From the NCBI RefSeq assembly GCF_002001005.1, contig NZ_MUNX01000146.1:186001-250000 (forward strand): a DNA stretch of 64,000 bases, in the 5' to 3' direction. Below, in pieces: positions 8,454-17,393 of the stretch; the first letter of the stretch is position 1, and each line of letters begins with the position of its first letter. The stretch is from Flavobacterium sp. A45. Its GTDB lineage: Bacteria > Bacteroidota > Bacteroidia > Flavobacteriales > Flavobacteriaceae. Under the pieces are notes generated by a model. That model searched no databases and had not been told where the DNA came from. It worked only from the letters and a program-made list of their open reading frames with translations. The translations under genes were made by a program, and so were the position numbers.

Positions 8454-9638
8454 CTACAAATTAGCTAGCAAATTTACTCCGTCAACAATTGCCCAAGCTC
8501 CTGGTGTTAAAGCTGCTCCAGTCGAAGTTGTGCTGGTAGTAAAATTTCCTACTGGGAAACTAACTGTAAATGAAGATGAACCTGCACCAGTTAGTGGTGT
8601 GCTGTCTGCAATTTTTACATTTAGTAATTTTATTTTACCTCCATTAACTTGATTTGTATTTGTGTTGGCATCTTGGATTCTAGCTATAGCTGCATTTGCT
8701 GCATATCCTGATATTACTATATTAGAGTATTCACCGTTTCCTTCTTTTTTGAATTGGATTGCATCAATTTCAGTTGGATTTCCTGCTTCAGTTACTGTTC
8801 CTGCAGCTCTTCTTAAAGTGATGTTAGATACTTTTGGAAAGAAAGCATTGTTAACACTTTTTGATTCGATTTCCATTCCAAAATTTCCAGTTCCAACTTG
8901 GTATGCATACCAGTTAGTGTTTGCTTGACCTTGCCATCCATCTTGCCAGTCAAATGAATCATCTGAGTTTCCATAAGAGATTAGATTTTTTGCACTTACA
9001 GTTCCTCCGTAAAATTCAAAACCGTCATCAGCTCCTTTGTAAGATACTAGGTTTTCTAAAACTGTTCCAGAACCTACTGAATAAAATGAAAAACCATTCA
9101 TTTCAGAGTTTCCGTCAAGGATTTTTTTACCAGCATATTCAACACGTACATATTTTAATGAACCACCATTGTGAGCGGCATTTGTACCTCCGTAAACGAT
9201 GTTTGTTCCATCTTCAGATGTAGCAGAAGTTATTGGTGTTCCTTCGGCAGTTTTACCAGAAACGATTGGTGCATCACCAAACATTATAATTCCTCCCCAA
9301 GATCCAGGAGTTTTTGATTTCTCTGTAAATACTACTGGTTCAGCTGCTGTGCCTGCGATATTCAATTTTCCGCCATTCTCTACTAATAATGCATCTGCTC
9401 CATTTGAAACATCAGCAGTTATAACTGATCCAGCTTCAAAAGTAAGTGTAGCACCTGATTTTATTCTCACAGTACCACTTATAGAGTAAGTACCTTTGAT
9501 ATATGTTTTTGGAGCTGTAATGTCACCTGTTATTTCTCCAGAACCTGTTGCAGGAGGTGTTACAACATCATCGTCACTTGATGTACAACCAATGAATACC
9601 GTCGATAATAAGGCAAGGCTAAATACTAATTTTTTCAT
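8454..9638 (-). CDS. Surface-exposed beta-helix-like lipoprotein
   Basis: The 394-residue protein starts with a lipoprotein signal ending FIGC (Cys18). The next residues, TSSDDD, fit the Ser-plus-acidic surface export signal described for flavobacterial lipoproteins, so display on the cell surface is likely. The body has right-handed beta-helix-like runs (SGTVRIKSGATLTFEAGSV, GSWGGIIMFGDAPI, KYVRVEYAG, DDGFEFYGGTVSAKNL). It lies 185 nt downstream of a TonB-dependent receptor gene and is separated from it by a terminator, with its own -7 element (TACTTTTG). The context next to the pho/pst genes suggests a phosphate-starvation substrate-binding role, but this is inference and no catalytic motif is recognised. 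Confidence 0.75.
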   Translation of the reverse strand: MKKLVFSLALLSTVFIGCTSSDDDVVTPPATGSGEITGDITAPKTYIKGTYSISGTVRIKSGATLTFEAGSVITADVSNGADALLVENGGKLNIAGTAAEPVVFTEKSKTPGSWGGIIMFGDAPIVSGKTAEGTPITSATSEDGTNIVYGGTNAAHNGGSLKYVRVEYAGKKILDGNSEMNGFSFYSVGSGTVLENLVSYKGADDGFEFYGGTVSAKNLISYGNSDDSFDWQDGWQGQANTNWYAYQVGTGNFGMEIESKSVNNAFFPKVSNITLRRAAGTVTEAGNPTEIDAIQFKKEGNGEYSNIVISGYAANAAIARIQDANTNTNQVNGGKIKLLNVKIADSTPLTGAGSSSFTVSFPVGNFTTSTTSTGAALTPGAWAIVDGVNLLANL

Positions 9639-9685
9639 TTTTGATAATTTTAAAATTATAAGTTTTTCGTGTTATTTATTTGTTT

Positions 9686-9719
9686 CAAAAGTACTTTGAG
9701 GGTTCTAAATTTTAGTTAC
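9686..9719 (-). promoter_or_regulatory. Lipoprotein gene promoter with degenerate Pho-box-like repeat
   Basis: On the minus strand TACTTTTG (9693 to 9686) is the same 8-mer as at pstS. Nine nt upstream of it is GTAACT-N5-TTAGAA (9719 to 9703), which occupies the position of the repeat at the pstS and porin promoters but matches it only partly. The -7 is well supported; the operator is weak. Confidence 0.45.
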
Positions 9720-9782
9720 GTAATTGTTATTATAGTATTATATAACAATCAACTGCATGTAAATTTTGTGTTATGTATCTAA

Positions 9783-9817
9783 ATAAAAAAAAGAGCTGAA
9801 TAAGCTCTTTTTTTTAT
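9783..9817 (-). terminator. Terminator after the TonB-dependent receptor gene
   Basis: The stem AAGAGCT (9791-9797) with AGCTCTT (9803-9809), extended by flanking A and T runs, lies just beyond the receptor stop. It ends the receptor transcript before the lipoprotein gene. Confidence 0.75.
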
Positions 9818-9823
9818 AGTTTG

Positions 9824-12604
9824 TTAAAATGTATATCCTAGATTGACAGAGAATCCTACCCCTTTTTTATATTCTCGGACTATTAAAGAATTTTCAGTAA
9901 TATTTATAGTACTGTTGTTTCCTAATTCCTTTCTGTAGCTTGGATTCAAAATGTTTTCTACTGCAAATTTCATCTCAATGTTTTTCGAAAATATACTTGA
10001 CCATACAAAATCTAATTTGCTAAACGATTTTTCATAAATATGGTCAAGTCCAGAAGAACCTACTGCAAAAATTCGATCTCCATAAACATTGTATACCAAG
10101 GTCATAGTGTTTTTCCAATCTTGGTTTACAACGAAGTCATACTTCAAATCGGTATTGATTAGCCAGTTTGATGCTCCTTGAAGTTTTCTATGAGTGCTGT
10201 TTTCTAACTCGTTACCTTGTTTTTTAATGTCAATAGTTACATCAGTACTCATTATTGAGGTATTGAAACCAAATGAAAAGTTAGATAGGGATTCGTTAAT
10301 TCGGCTCAATTGATAAAGCACTTCGATTTCTGCTCCAAAGATTATTGCCTGTTCTGAGTTTTTGAAAGTTGTTATTTGTCCTCCACTGTTTGCAGTAGGT
10401 TTAAAAACTCTTTCGATTGGATCATTAATCATTTTTCCAAATACACCCACAGCAAATAATTCTTTACTATTTGGGAACACTTCATATTTAATATCTGCAT
10501 TGTAATTTTCACTGTTCAGCAAATTTGGATTTCCACTTTCTGAAGTTGCATCTGCATTAATATAGTTTATTGGAAGTAACTCCATTGCAACTGGTCGTGT
10601 TATTGTTTTTGCAACCGATGCACGAAGATTGCTGTTTTCGTTTAATAGGTATTTTGCATTTACAGATGGTAAAATGTCAAGTTTGTCATCTGTTTTGGTA
10701 CGGTAAGGGCTTCCAAAAGGGTCGCCTTGTTCTCTGTATTTTATTTCGCGATTAGAATTTTCTGCTCTTACTCCAGCGTTTAAGTCCCATTTTTCACCTG
10801 CTGGAAAGAACATGTTCACATATCCGGCATTTACAAATTGATTTAGTTTTACTTTGTAATCTCCATTTGATTCTTCTTGAACATAGATGATTCCATTATT
10901 GGTGTCTTCATTAATGTTTGTACTTATCGTGTTTAAAGGAGCAGTATAATTTTTATCTATATTTCTTTTAGTTGATAAGAATCGGTAAGTAGACTGCATA
11001 TCATTATAAAAACTATTGTAACCAACAGATAAATTGTTTAATTTTTCTTTGTTTCCAAATTTCCAGTTGTATTCAAGTAATGAAGAGAAATAGAAATTTC
11101 CATTTACATCAAGGTATTGGCGGTTCAAGTTGTTTCCTCCATATGACATGTTTATGTCATTTTCATTAACCTTTAGACCTGTAATGAATTTTCTGTCTGG
11201 CTGTTGAAAAGAGGTGTTTACATAAGCTCCTCCAGCTTTAATGCTGTGTTTCCCATCTTCGGTAATTTTATAATCCCCAAACAGCTGTGTATTCCAATAA
11301 ACAGTTTCTTCGAATTGATTCAATCTTATAAGATTATTTGTGTCATTGGCCAAACTGTTCGTGTATCCTAATTGGTCTTGTATTTTACTTTCAGTGCTTT
11401 TGATTAAAACTGAGTTTAAAGCAATATTGAAACGGTCTGTTTTGTATTTTATACCTCCCAAACCAGAGAAAGTAGTTCTATAGTTGTATTGGGTGTTGTA
11501 TAAATTATTGTCATAATTTCCTTGGCCAAGATTGAAAGTTCGGTCAACACCTTCAGTGAAAATGTATTTATTGTCAAAATTGAATGAAAAAACATAACTG
11601 ATTTCTCTGTTTTTTTCTAAATCAAATTTTTCGGCATATAAAAAACCAAGACTAGAATTTAAAGGGCTGTTTGTATCTTGAACATCCCAGTTTTTTGTGC
11701 CGTAGTTTTCTTCGTATTCGGTTGGTGAAAGTTTTGTCCCATTAGGAACTGAACCAAAAACACCTGGAAGGGCTCTATCGTCTCCAATTAATCCAAAGGT
11801 TCCTTTTGTTGAGTTGGCATCATCAGAAAGAAGGAAATCATTCAGGTTGTTATTTGTGGTATAGCCAAATCCAATGTTTAATTTTGCTATGCTTTTGGAT
11901 TGTGTTGTTTGTATGTTTATGGTGGCTCCAGCAAAGTCTCCTGAAATATTTGGATTAAAAGTTTTGTAAACATTCAAAACCCCTACAACATCAGTTGGGA
12001 ATAAATCCAATGGGATTATTTTCTTGAAAGGACTGTTGGATGGCGATTGTAAATCATTCACCAATAAATTGTTGTATCTGTCTTCAAGTCCGCGTATAAA
12101 CAAACCTCTTCCGTCTACTTTACTAATACCAGTAACTTTTGTCAAACCTTCTTCTACATCGCTAACGCCTTTTCTTGACATTTCTTGGGCACCGATGCTT
12201 TGTTTGATAACCACTGCTTGTTTTTGATCTAATAATAATGCGGTTTCTTTTTCTCGACCTACATTTGATTTGATAACTACGTCTTTCAATGTGTAACTCC
12301 CTGTGCCTAGTGAGTTGTTTAGAATAACCGTTTCGTTGGCTACTACTTTTACAGGTGCTTCGACTGATTCATAACCTAAGAAGCTAAATTGAACAGTATA
12401 TTCGCCAGGGGCGATTGTAATCGTATATTTTCCATCGACATCTGTATTAGTACCAATTTTTGTTCCTTTTATTAATACATTGGCAAATGGTAAGGATTGA
12501 TTTCCGGAATCTTTGTCCAATAAAACACCAGTTATTGTTCCTTTGCTTTGTGAGAAACCAATAACACAAATAAATAGTGTAAAGAATAGAAATTTTAATT
12601 TCAT
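9824..12604 (-). CDS. TonB-dependent outer-membrane receptor
   Basis: The 926-residue precursor has a signal peptide (MKLKFLFFTLFICVIGFSQ), then a carboxypeptidase-regulatory-like domain (about 24-100, PFANVLIKGTKIGTNTDVDGKYTI). A plug domain follows (about 130-230, with GLFIRGLEDRYNNLLV), then a long beta-barrel rich in aromatic and Asn residues that ends with an aromatic (GYTF). The layout is that of Bacteroidota outer-membrane importers driven by TonB-ExbBD. No SusD partner is adjacent; instead a surface lipoprotein gene lies downstream. Divergence from the PhoB-like regulator gene suggests a phosphorus-linked substrate, but the ligand is not readable from the sequence. Confidence 0.9.
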   Translation of the reverse strand: MKLKFLFFTLFICVIGFSQSKGTITGVLLDKDSGNQSLPFANVLIKGTKIGTNTDVDGKYTITIAPGEYTVQFSFLGYESVEAPVKVVANETVILNNSLGTGSYTLKDVVIKSNVGREKETALLLDQKQAVVIKQSIGAQEMSRKGVSDVEEGLTKVTGISKVDGRGLFIRGLEDRYNNLLVNDLQSPSNSPFKKIIPLDLFPTDVVGVLNVYKTFNPNISGDFAGATINIQTTQSKSIAKLNIGFGYTTNNNLNDFLLSDDANSTKGTFGLIGDDRALPGVFGSVPNGTKLSPTEYEENYGTKNWDVQDTNSPLNSSLGFLYAEKFDLEKNREISYVFSFNFDNKYIFTEGVDRTFNLGQGNYDNNLYNTQYNYRTTFSGLGGIKYKTDRFNIALNSVLIKSTESKIQDQLGYTNSLANDTNNLIRLNQFEETVYWNTQLFGDYKITEDGKHSIKAGGAYVNTSFQQPDRKFITGLKVNENDINMSYGGNNLNRQYLDVNGNFYFSSLLEYNWKFGNKEKLNNLSVGYNSFYNDMQSTYRFLSTKRNIDKNYTAPLNTISTNINEDTNNGIIYVQEESNGDYKVKLNQFVNAGYVNMFFPAGEKWDLNAGVRAENSNREIKYREQGDPFGSPYRTKTDDKLDILPSVNAKYLLNENSNLRASVAKTITRPVAMELLPINYINADATSESGNPNLLNSENYNADIKYEVFPNSKELFAVGVFGKMINDPIERVFKPTANSGGQITTFKNSEQAIIFGAEIEVLYQLSRINESLSNFSFGFNTSIMSTDVTIDIKKQGNELENSTHRKLQGASNWLINTDLKYDFVVNQDWKNTMTLVYNVYGDRIFAVGSSGLDHIYEKSFSKLDFVWSSIFSKNIEMKFAVENILNPSYRKELGNNSTINITENSLIVREYKKGVGFSVNLGYTF

Positions 12605-12701
12605 TTTAAGTAGTATTTAATTTTCTGCAAAGAAATGGCAGGAATCTAGTCTTTGTGTTAATAGCAGGTTATCAATCAATGTTATTATTATTATGAAATC
12701 G

Positions 12702-12726
12702 TTAACATATTAAATTAAGGTTAAGA
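12702..12726. promoter_or_regulatory. Cluster of TTAA half-sites between receptor and regulator genes
   Basis: The 239-nt divergent intergenic region holds TTAACC-N5-TTAATA on the minus strand (12724 to 12708) and overlapping TTAACA and TTAAGA sites on the plus strand. The minus-strand set nearly copies the porin Pho-box candidate in sequence and 11-nt period. Neither strand has a good -7 at the same distance, so function is uncertain. It may serve the receptor, the regulator, or both. Confidence 0.4.
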
Positions 12727-12843
12727 CATGATTTTCTGCATTGATACTTACCGTTTATTATTACTTTTACATTGCAATAAAAAGTCATTGTGTTTAATTA
12801 AGAGAGAAATACAACGAGAAAGCTTAATTTTTTGCCATTAAAT

Positions 12844-13527
12844 ATGAAGAAAAGAAACACCAAAATTCTACTGGTTGATGATGAACCGGATGTTTTAGAA
12901 ATTGTAGGCTATAACCTAGCACAAGAAGGGTATCAAATTGTTACAGCTGTCAATGGTAAGGATGCTATTGAAAAAGCAAGAAAAGAAATACCAAGCCTTA
13001 TCATAATGGATGTTATGATGCCAGAAATGGACGGAATGGAAGCTTGTGAACATATTAGAAGAATTCCTGAGTTGAATAATGTTATCATTACATTTTTGAC
13101 AGCCAGAAACGAAGACTATTCGCAAGTAGCAGGATTTGATGCTGGTGCTGATGATTATATCACCAAACCGATTAAACCAAAATTATTAGTCAGCAAAGTG
13201 AAAGCATTGTTGCGTAGATTGAAAGAACAGGATCAAAACAGTGAAACACTTAATGTAGGTGGTATTGAAATCAACCGTGAAGAGTATAAAATTGTAAAGG
13301 ATAATCTCGAAATTGCTTTACCAAGAAAAGAATTTGAGTTGTTTTATCTTTTGGCTTCAAAGCCGGGTAAGGTATTCAAAAGGGAAGAAATTTTGGATAA
13401 GGTTTGGGGAAATGATGTAGTAGTCGGCGGAAGAACAATTGATGTTCACATTCGAAAACTTCGTGAAAAAATAGGAGATGATCTTTTTAAGACAATAAAA
13501 GGAGTAGGGTATAAGTTTGAAGTTTAG
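12844..13527 (+). CDS. phoB: PhoB/PhoP-type response regulator (OmpR family)
   Basis: The 227-residue DNA-binding regulator has an N-terminal receiver (VDDEPD with Asp12-Asp13, phosphoacceptor Asp56 in IIMDVMMPEMDG, conserved Lys108 in DYITKPIKP). A C-terminal winged-helix effector follows (RKEFELFYLLASKPGKVFKREEI, GGRTIDVHIRKLREKI, KGVGYKFEV). An in-frame TTG 12 nt upstream is possible, but ATG at 12844 directly starts MKKRNTKILLVDDEP. It precedes a sensor kinase and the porin-pst genes, so it is the likely activator of the phosphate regulon; the symbol is given by context and homology class. A duplicated TTAAC motif in nearby promoters is its plausible binding site. Confidence 0.82.
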   Translation: MKKRNTKILLVDDEPDVLEIVGYNLAQEGYQIVTAVNGKDAIEKARKEIPSLIIMDVMMPEMDGMEACEHIRRIPELNNVIITFLTARNEDYSQVAGFDAGADDYITKPIKPKLLVSKVKALLRRLKEQDQNSETLNVGGIEINREEYKIVKDNLEIALPRKEFELFYLLASKPGKVFKREEILDKVWGNDVVVGGRTIDVHIRKLREKIGDDLFKTIKGVGYKFEV

Positions 13528-13719
13528 ATTCTAAGATTTAGGGTAACAACTTCAAATAAAATGAATAACTAACTCAAAAATCTAGAATTAATAGACTGGT
13601 ATTTAGAAAAAGCAAGTATTTTTTTGGCTTTGCAACTTAGAATCTTATTAACTTAGCTTTTTAGTTTAAAAATTCTAAAAGTTTTTTCAAATAACCATAA
13701 TGCGCATGCTAAATCAATA

Positions 13720-14805
13720 ATGAAAATCAATTTTAAGAAAAGTTACAAGTTTGCAATAAAATCCTCTTTGTACATCAGTTTATTTGTGTCGGGATTTTGC
13801 ATGATTCTTTCTGTAATACTGTTCAAATCTTCTTTTTCGAACATGCTATTGTTTGGCTTTATTAGCTTGTTTTTTGTTTATGTGTTTTCCTTTTTTGTTT
13901 TGCAATACCGAGTGGAGCGATTTATTTACCGAAGGGTAAAGAAAATTTACGATGATGTGGCACTATTAGAATCGAGTACATTTATCAATACTCCCATAAC
14001 CACCGATATGGAAACTTTAACACGAGAAGTAAAGAAATTTGCCACCGATAAAAAGCTGGAGATCGAAATGCTTCAAATACGTGAAGAATATAGAAGAGAG
14101 TTTTTAGGAAATGTCTCCCATGAGCTTAAAACCCCATTATTTACCGTCCAAGGTTATTTGTCAACTCTCATCGATGGCGCTATGGAGGATAAATCCATTA
14201 GAAAAAAATACCTAAAACGTGCCGAAAAAGGAGTGGAGCGCTTGATTTATATTGTCGAAGATTTGGATATGATTACCAAATTGGAATCAGGGGATTTAAA
14301 TCTTGAGTTTACAAAATTTGATATTGTAAAACTGATTCAGAATGTTTTCGATTTGTTGGAAATGAAAGCTGATAAAAAGAATATCACTTTGGCATTCGAG
14401 AATGATAAGATTCAGCCCATTTTTGTAAATGGCGACAAAGACAAAATTCAGCAAGTAATTGAAAATTTGATTGTAAATTCCATAAAATACGGAAAAGAAG
14501 GCGGTTTGACAGAAGTTTCCATTGTGAACTTGACCAATAAAAAAGTGCTGGTCCGAGTTACTGATAATGGAGAGGGAATAGAGTTACATAACATTCCCAG
14601 ACTTTTTGAACGATTTTATAGAGTGGACAAAAGCGGTTCCCGTACCGAAGGTGGTTCTGGTTTAGGACTTTCCATAGTGAAGCATATTATTGAAGCACAT
14701 AAAGAAAAAATTTATGTCGAAAGTGAGTTTGGAATAGGTTCTGAGTTTTCTTTTACGCTTGAAAAGACTTATATCACCGATCAATTTGGTTTGAGGAAAG
14801 ATTAA
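13720..14805 (+). CDS. phoR: PhoR-type sensor histidine kinase
   Basis: The 361-residue membrane kinase has two N-terminal transmembrane segments (about 14-32 and 40-63) separated by only a few residues, so no periplasmic sensor domain exists. A short coiled linker follows, then HisKA with the phosphorylated His134 in GNVSHELKTPL, then an ATPase domain (VIENLIVNSIKYGKEGG, VTDNGEGIE, LFERFYRVDKS, GGSGLGLSIVKHI). Lack of an extracellular sensor fits PhoR kinases, which sense phosphate through the Pst-PhoU complex. A 192-nt AT-rich gap separates it from the regulator gene. The gap contains GATTCTAAG (13527-13535) and its inverse CTTAGAATC (13637-13645). Confidence 0.82.
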   Translation: MKINFKKSYKFAIKSSLYISLFVSGFCMILSVILFKSSFSNMLLFGFISLFFVYVFSFFVLQYRVERFIYRRVKKIYDDVALLESSTFINTPITTDMETLTREVKKFATDKKLEIEMLQIREEYRREFLGNVSHELKTPLFTVQGYLSTLIDGAMEDKSIRKKYLKRAEKGVERLIYIVEDLDMITKLESGDLNLEFTKFDIVKLIQNVFDLLEMKADKKNITLAFENDKIQPIFVNGDKDKIQQVIENLIVNSIKYGKEGGLTEVSIVNLTNKKVLVRVTDNGEGIELHNIPRLFERFYRVDKSGSRTEGGSGLGLSIVKHIIEAHKEKIYVESEFGIGSEFSFTLEKTYITDQFGLRKD

Positions 14806-14947
14806 ATTAATCATTTGTTAATCTAAAGTGTTTAATTGTAATTACTTGATAATTAGTTTTTTAGGTGGCTCTTCAATGGTTTAAAGTCTAAATAATTTTA
14901 TCAGAAAAAGAGCATTAACATTAAATTAGCATCTAAATAACGTTGTG

Positions 14948-14981
14948 TTAACCTTAACTTAACATAGCAGTATCACCTTTG
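14948..14981 (+). promoter_or_regulatory. Candidate Pho box and -7 element for the porin gene
   Basis: The direct repeat TTAACC-N5-TTAACA (14948-14964) is followed after exactly 9 nt by CACCTTTG (14974-14981), one base off the TAnnTTTG -7 consensus. No -33 TTG is present; the repeat sits where the -33 would be, as expected for an activator-dependent promoter. The pstS promoter has the same geometry. Confidence 0.6.
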
Positions 14982-15008
14982 CCGCAAATTAACATTCATA
15001 TAAAAGAA

Positions 15009-16304
15009 ATGAAAAAAGTTATAGTTGCAATAATGATATTGAGTTTTGGTATAGTTAATGCTCAAGAAGTTACAAACGATCAAATTACCAAAGCGGTTGC
15101 CCGCTACATGGACTCTATCAATAAAGCAAAGCCTGTTGCTGTGAAAGAAACAGAAAAAAAGGAAAAGTGGTACGACAAATTTTCTATTCGCGGATATGTA
15201 CAGGTAAGATATAACGGTTTGTTTTCTACCAATGATAAAGTTTCTTGTGATCAATGTGATAAGTCATGGGGTACAACCTCTTCAGACCCTGATGCAAAAT
15301 CCAATAATGGGTTTTTTATTAGAAGAGCCCGTATAATTTTTTCGGGTCAAATACATCCTAATGTTTATTTTTATATTCAACCGGACTTCGCAAGTTCGCC
15401 TAGTTCAGGCGTGAATAATTTTGCGCAGTTACGAGATGCTTATTTTGACTTGTCATTTGACAAGAAAAAAGAATATAGAGTAAGAATTGGTCAAAGTAAA
15501 GTGCCTTATGGATTTGAAAATTTGCAGTCTAGTCAAAATAGATTGACTTTGGATCGTAATGATGGTCTGAACAGTGCAGTTGTTAATGAACGTGATTTAG
15601 GTGTTTTCTTTTATTGGGCACCAAGTGAAATCAGAGAACGTTTTGCAATGTTAGTAAGTGAAGGTTACAAAGGTTCTGGAGATTATGGTGTATTCGCATT
15701 TGGAGCGTATAATGGACAAACGGCCAATAAATCGGAGGCTAATAGAGATCTGCATGTAGTGGCAAGAGTAACTTATCCTTTTGTAATCGGGAATCAAATT
15801 ATTGAGCCTGGATTGCAAGCTTATACTGGAAAATGGGCTTTTACAAACGAAATTTCGACCGGCGTAACTACACCTTTAGATAAAACCTATGTAGTTGATC
15901 AGCGAGCTGCTGCTACTTTTGTTCTTTATCCAAAACCATTTGGAATTCAAACGGAGTATAATATTGGAAAAGGACCGCGTTATGATAAAACTACCAATTC
16001 TATACAATCGGATGATTTACAAGGAGGATATGTGACTTTGAATTACAAATGGGATTTACCAAGACACCATTTATTATATCCTTTTGCTAAATTTCAATAT
16101 TATGACGGAGGAAAGAAATTTGAAAAAGATGCCAGAAGTTATATAGTAAGAGATTATGAATTTGGATTGGAATGGCAGCCGTTAAAAGCCTTTGAGTTAG
16201 TAGCAGAATGGGTTATTTCTGACAGGACTTTTGAAGACAGCGCTAAAATGAATAATAGACAGCAAGGAAATTTGTTAAGATTGCAAGCGCAATTTAATTT
16301 CTAG
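15009..16304 (+). CDS. Phosphate-selective porin (OprP/OprO family)
   Basis: The 431-residue precursor has a signal peptide (MKKVIVAIMILSFGIVNAQ) and a mature beta-barrel of the phosphate-selective porin O and P family. Typical segments are FSIRGYVQVRYNGLF, NNGFFIRRARIIFSGQIHPNVYFYIQPDF, LRDAYFDLSF, RVRIGQSKVPYGFENLQSSQNRLTLDR and the C-terminal LRLQAQFNF ending in Phe. It would let phosphate or other anions cross the outer membrane. The frame is open back to 14979, but the only ATG giving a signal peptide is at 15009. Placement between the phoR and pstS genes, and a Pho-box candidate, support phosphate control. Charged pore residues were not assigned. Confidence 0.88.
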   Translation: MKKVIVAIMILSFGIVNAQEVTNDQITKAVARYMDSINKAKPVAVKETEKKEKWYDKFSIRGYVQVRYNGLFSTNDKVSCDQCDKSWGTTSSDPDAKSNNGFFIRRARIIFSGQIHPNVYFYIQPDFASSPSSGVNNFAQLRDAYFDLSFDKKKEYRVRIGQSKVPYGFENLQSSQNRLTLDRNDGLNSAVVNERDLGVFFYWAPSEIRERFAMLVSEGYKGSGDYGVFAFGAYNGQTANKSEANRDLHVVARVTYPFVIGNQIIEPGLQAYTGKWAFTNEISTGVTTPLDKTYVVDQRAAATFVLYPKPFGIQTEYNIGKGPRYDKTTNSIQSDDLQGGYVTLNYKWDLPRHHLLYPFAKFQYYDGGKKFEKDARSYIVRDYEFGLEWQPLKAFELVAEWVISDRTFEDSAKMNNRQQGNLLRLQAQFNF

Positions 16305-16347
16305 TAACAAATAATAAAAAACTTAACAATTCTATAATGTTTAAATC

Positions 16348-16370
16348 AAAAACCGCCTAAGGCGGTTTTT
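16348..16370 (+). terminator. Terminator after the porin gene
   Basis: A 10-bp stem with ACCGCC/GGCGGT core and a 3-nt loop ends in a T-run, 44 nt after the porin stop. It isolates the porin transcript from the pst operon. Confidence 0.85.
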
Positions 16371-16426
16371 TTATTGTAAAATTAGTGTAAAAATTAAGTA
16401 AAGAATAAAGATTCAATAATGATGAC

Positions 16427-16460
16427 TTAACACAGGGTTAACGTTGTGCCTGTACTTTTG
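16427..16460 (+). promoter_or_regulatory. Candidate Pho box and -7 element for pstS
   Basis: The direct repeat TTAACA-N5-TTAACG (16427-16443) is followed after 9 nt by a perfect -7, TACTTTTG (16453-16460). The pstS ATG is 24 nt further on. As at the porin gene, no -33 TTG is found and the repeat replaces it. Sequence, 11-nt period and distance all agree between the two sites. Confidence 0.7.
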
Positions 16461-16484
16461 TATAAAATTTAAATAACTTTAAAA

Positions 16485-17318
16485 ATGAATAAAAGTAAAT
16501 TAAAAATAGCAGCAATATTATTAGTTATAATGACTATTGGATATTCGTTTACAACTTTGAGCAAGGTAACCATTAAAGGTTCAGATACTATGGTGATTCT
16601 GTCCCAAAAATGGGCTGAAGTATATATGAAAAAGAATCCGGGAACTTCTATACAAGTAACAGGTGGAGGCTCAGGAGTAGGTTTGGCGGCATTAATAAAC
16701 GGCTCTACGGATATTGCTAATTCTAGTCGTCCTATTAAATCTTCGGAGGTTGAGAAATTAAAAGCAAAATACGGTTCGAAAGGTGTTGAAATAGCATGTG
16801 CCAAAGATGGTTTGTCTGTTTTTATTAATAAAGGGAACACTGTTTCGGAGCTTACTATTAAACAAATAGGTGATATTTTTTCTGGAAAGATAACGAACTG
16901 GAAAGAAGTGGGAGGAGCTGATGCTAAGATACAGTTGTACGGAAGAGAAAGTAGTTCTGGTACATTTGAATTTTTTAAAGAGCATGTGGTTAAAACAGAT
17001 TTTTCTCCAAGATGTCAAACTTTGCCTGGGACTGCAGCTATCGTAAATGCTGTTAAGAAAGATAAATACAGTATTGGTTATGGCGGAGCTGCCTATGCTG
17101 AAGGAGTAAAGGATTGTAAAGTAAAAAAAGATGCTAAAAGCAAAGGTATTTTGCCGACAGTTGCAACTATTAAAAATAATTCATATCCAATCACAAGATA
17201 CTTATACATGTATTTGAAGTCAAAGCCAACTGGACAATCGAAGGCTTTTGTGGATTGGATTTTAAGCCCTGCAGGTCAGAGTCTTATTGCAGAAGTAGGT
17301 TATTATCCTTTAAAGTAA
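16485..17318 (+). CDS. pstS: Phosphate ABC transporter substrate-binding protein PstS
   Basis: The 277-residue periplasmic protein has an N-terminal signal or anchor (KLKIAAILLVIMTIGYSF). The phosphate-binding signature segments are IKGSDTMVILSQKWAE, VTGGGSGVGLAALINGSTDIANSSRPI, and GRESSSGTFEFFKEHV. It ends SPAGQSLIAEVGYYPL. It captures phosphate and delivers it to PstCA. It is the first gene of the pst operon and has its own Pho-box-like promoter. The Cys residues lie internally and no lipobox is present, so it is probably soluble or signal-anchored. Length is normal for short bacterial PstS. Confidence 0.93.
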   Translation: MNKSKLKIAAILLVIMTIGYSFTTLSKVTIKGSDTMVILSQKWAEVYMKKNPGTSIQVTGGGSGVGLAALINGSTDIANSSRPIKSSEVEKLKAKYGSKGVEIACAKDGLSVFINKGNTVSELTIKQIGDIFSGKITNWKEVGGADAKIQLYGRESSSGTFEFFKEHVVKTDFSPRCQTLPGTAAIVNAVKKDKYSIGYGGAAYAEGVKDCKVKKDAKSKGILPTVATIKNNSYPITRYLYMYLKSKPTGQSKAFVDWILSPAGQSLIAEVGYYPLK

Positions 17319-17327
17319 ATTGAAGTA

Positions 17328-17364
17328 AAATATTCCTCATTTTGAATTAAAGTGAGGAGTATTT
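17328..17364 (+). other. Intercistronic hairpin between pstS and pstC
   Basis: A 12-bp stem (17328-17339 with 17353-17364, one G-U pair) lies in the 75-nt pstS-pstC gap and lacks a long U-tract. Such hairpins after binding-protein genes can stabilise the upstream message or partly terminate, giving more binding protein than permease. That role is inference. Confidence 0.55.
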
Positions 17365-17393
17365 GTGCTTATTCTATTTCCTAAATAAATATA

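Noticed and set aside
8434-9699. Several plus-strand open frames of 70-100 codons
   Set aside because: They are antisense shadows of the surface lipoprotein gene, whose signal peptide and beta-helix pattern are clear.
12832-12843. TTG start giving four extra residues on the PhoB-like regulator
   Set aside because: ATG at 12844 begins exactly at the usual receiver N-terminus and is the stronger start codon.
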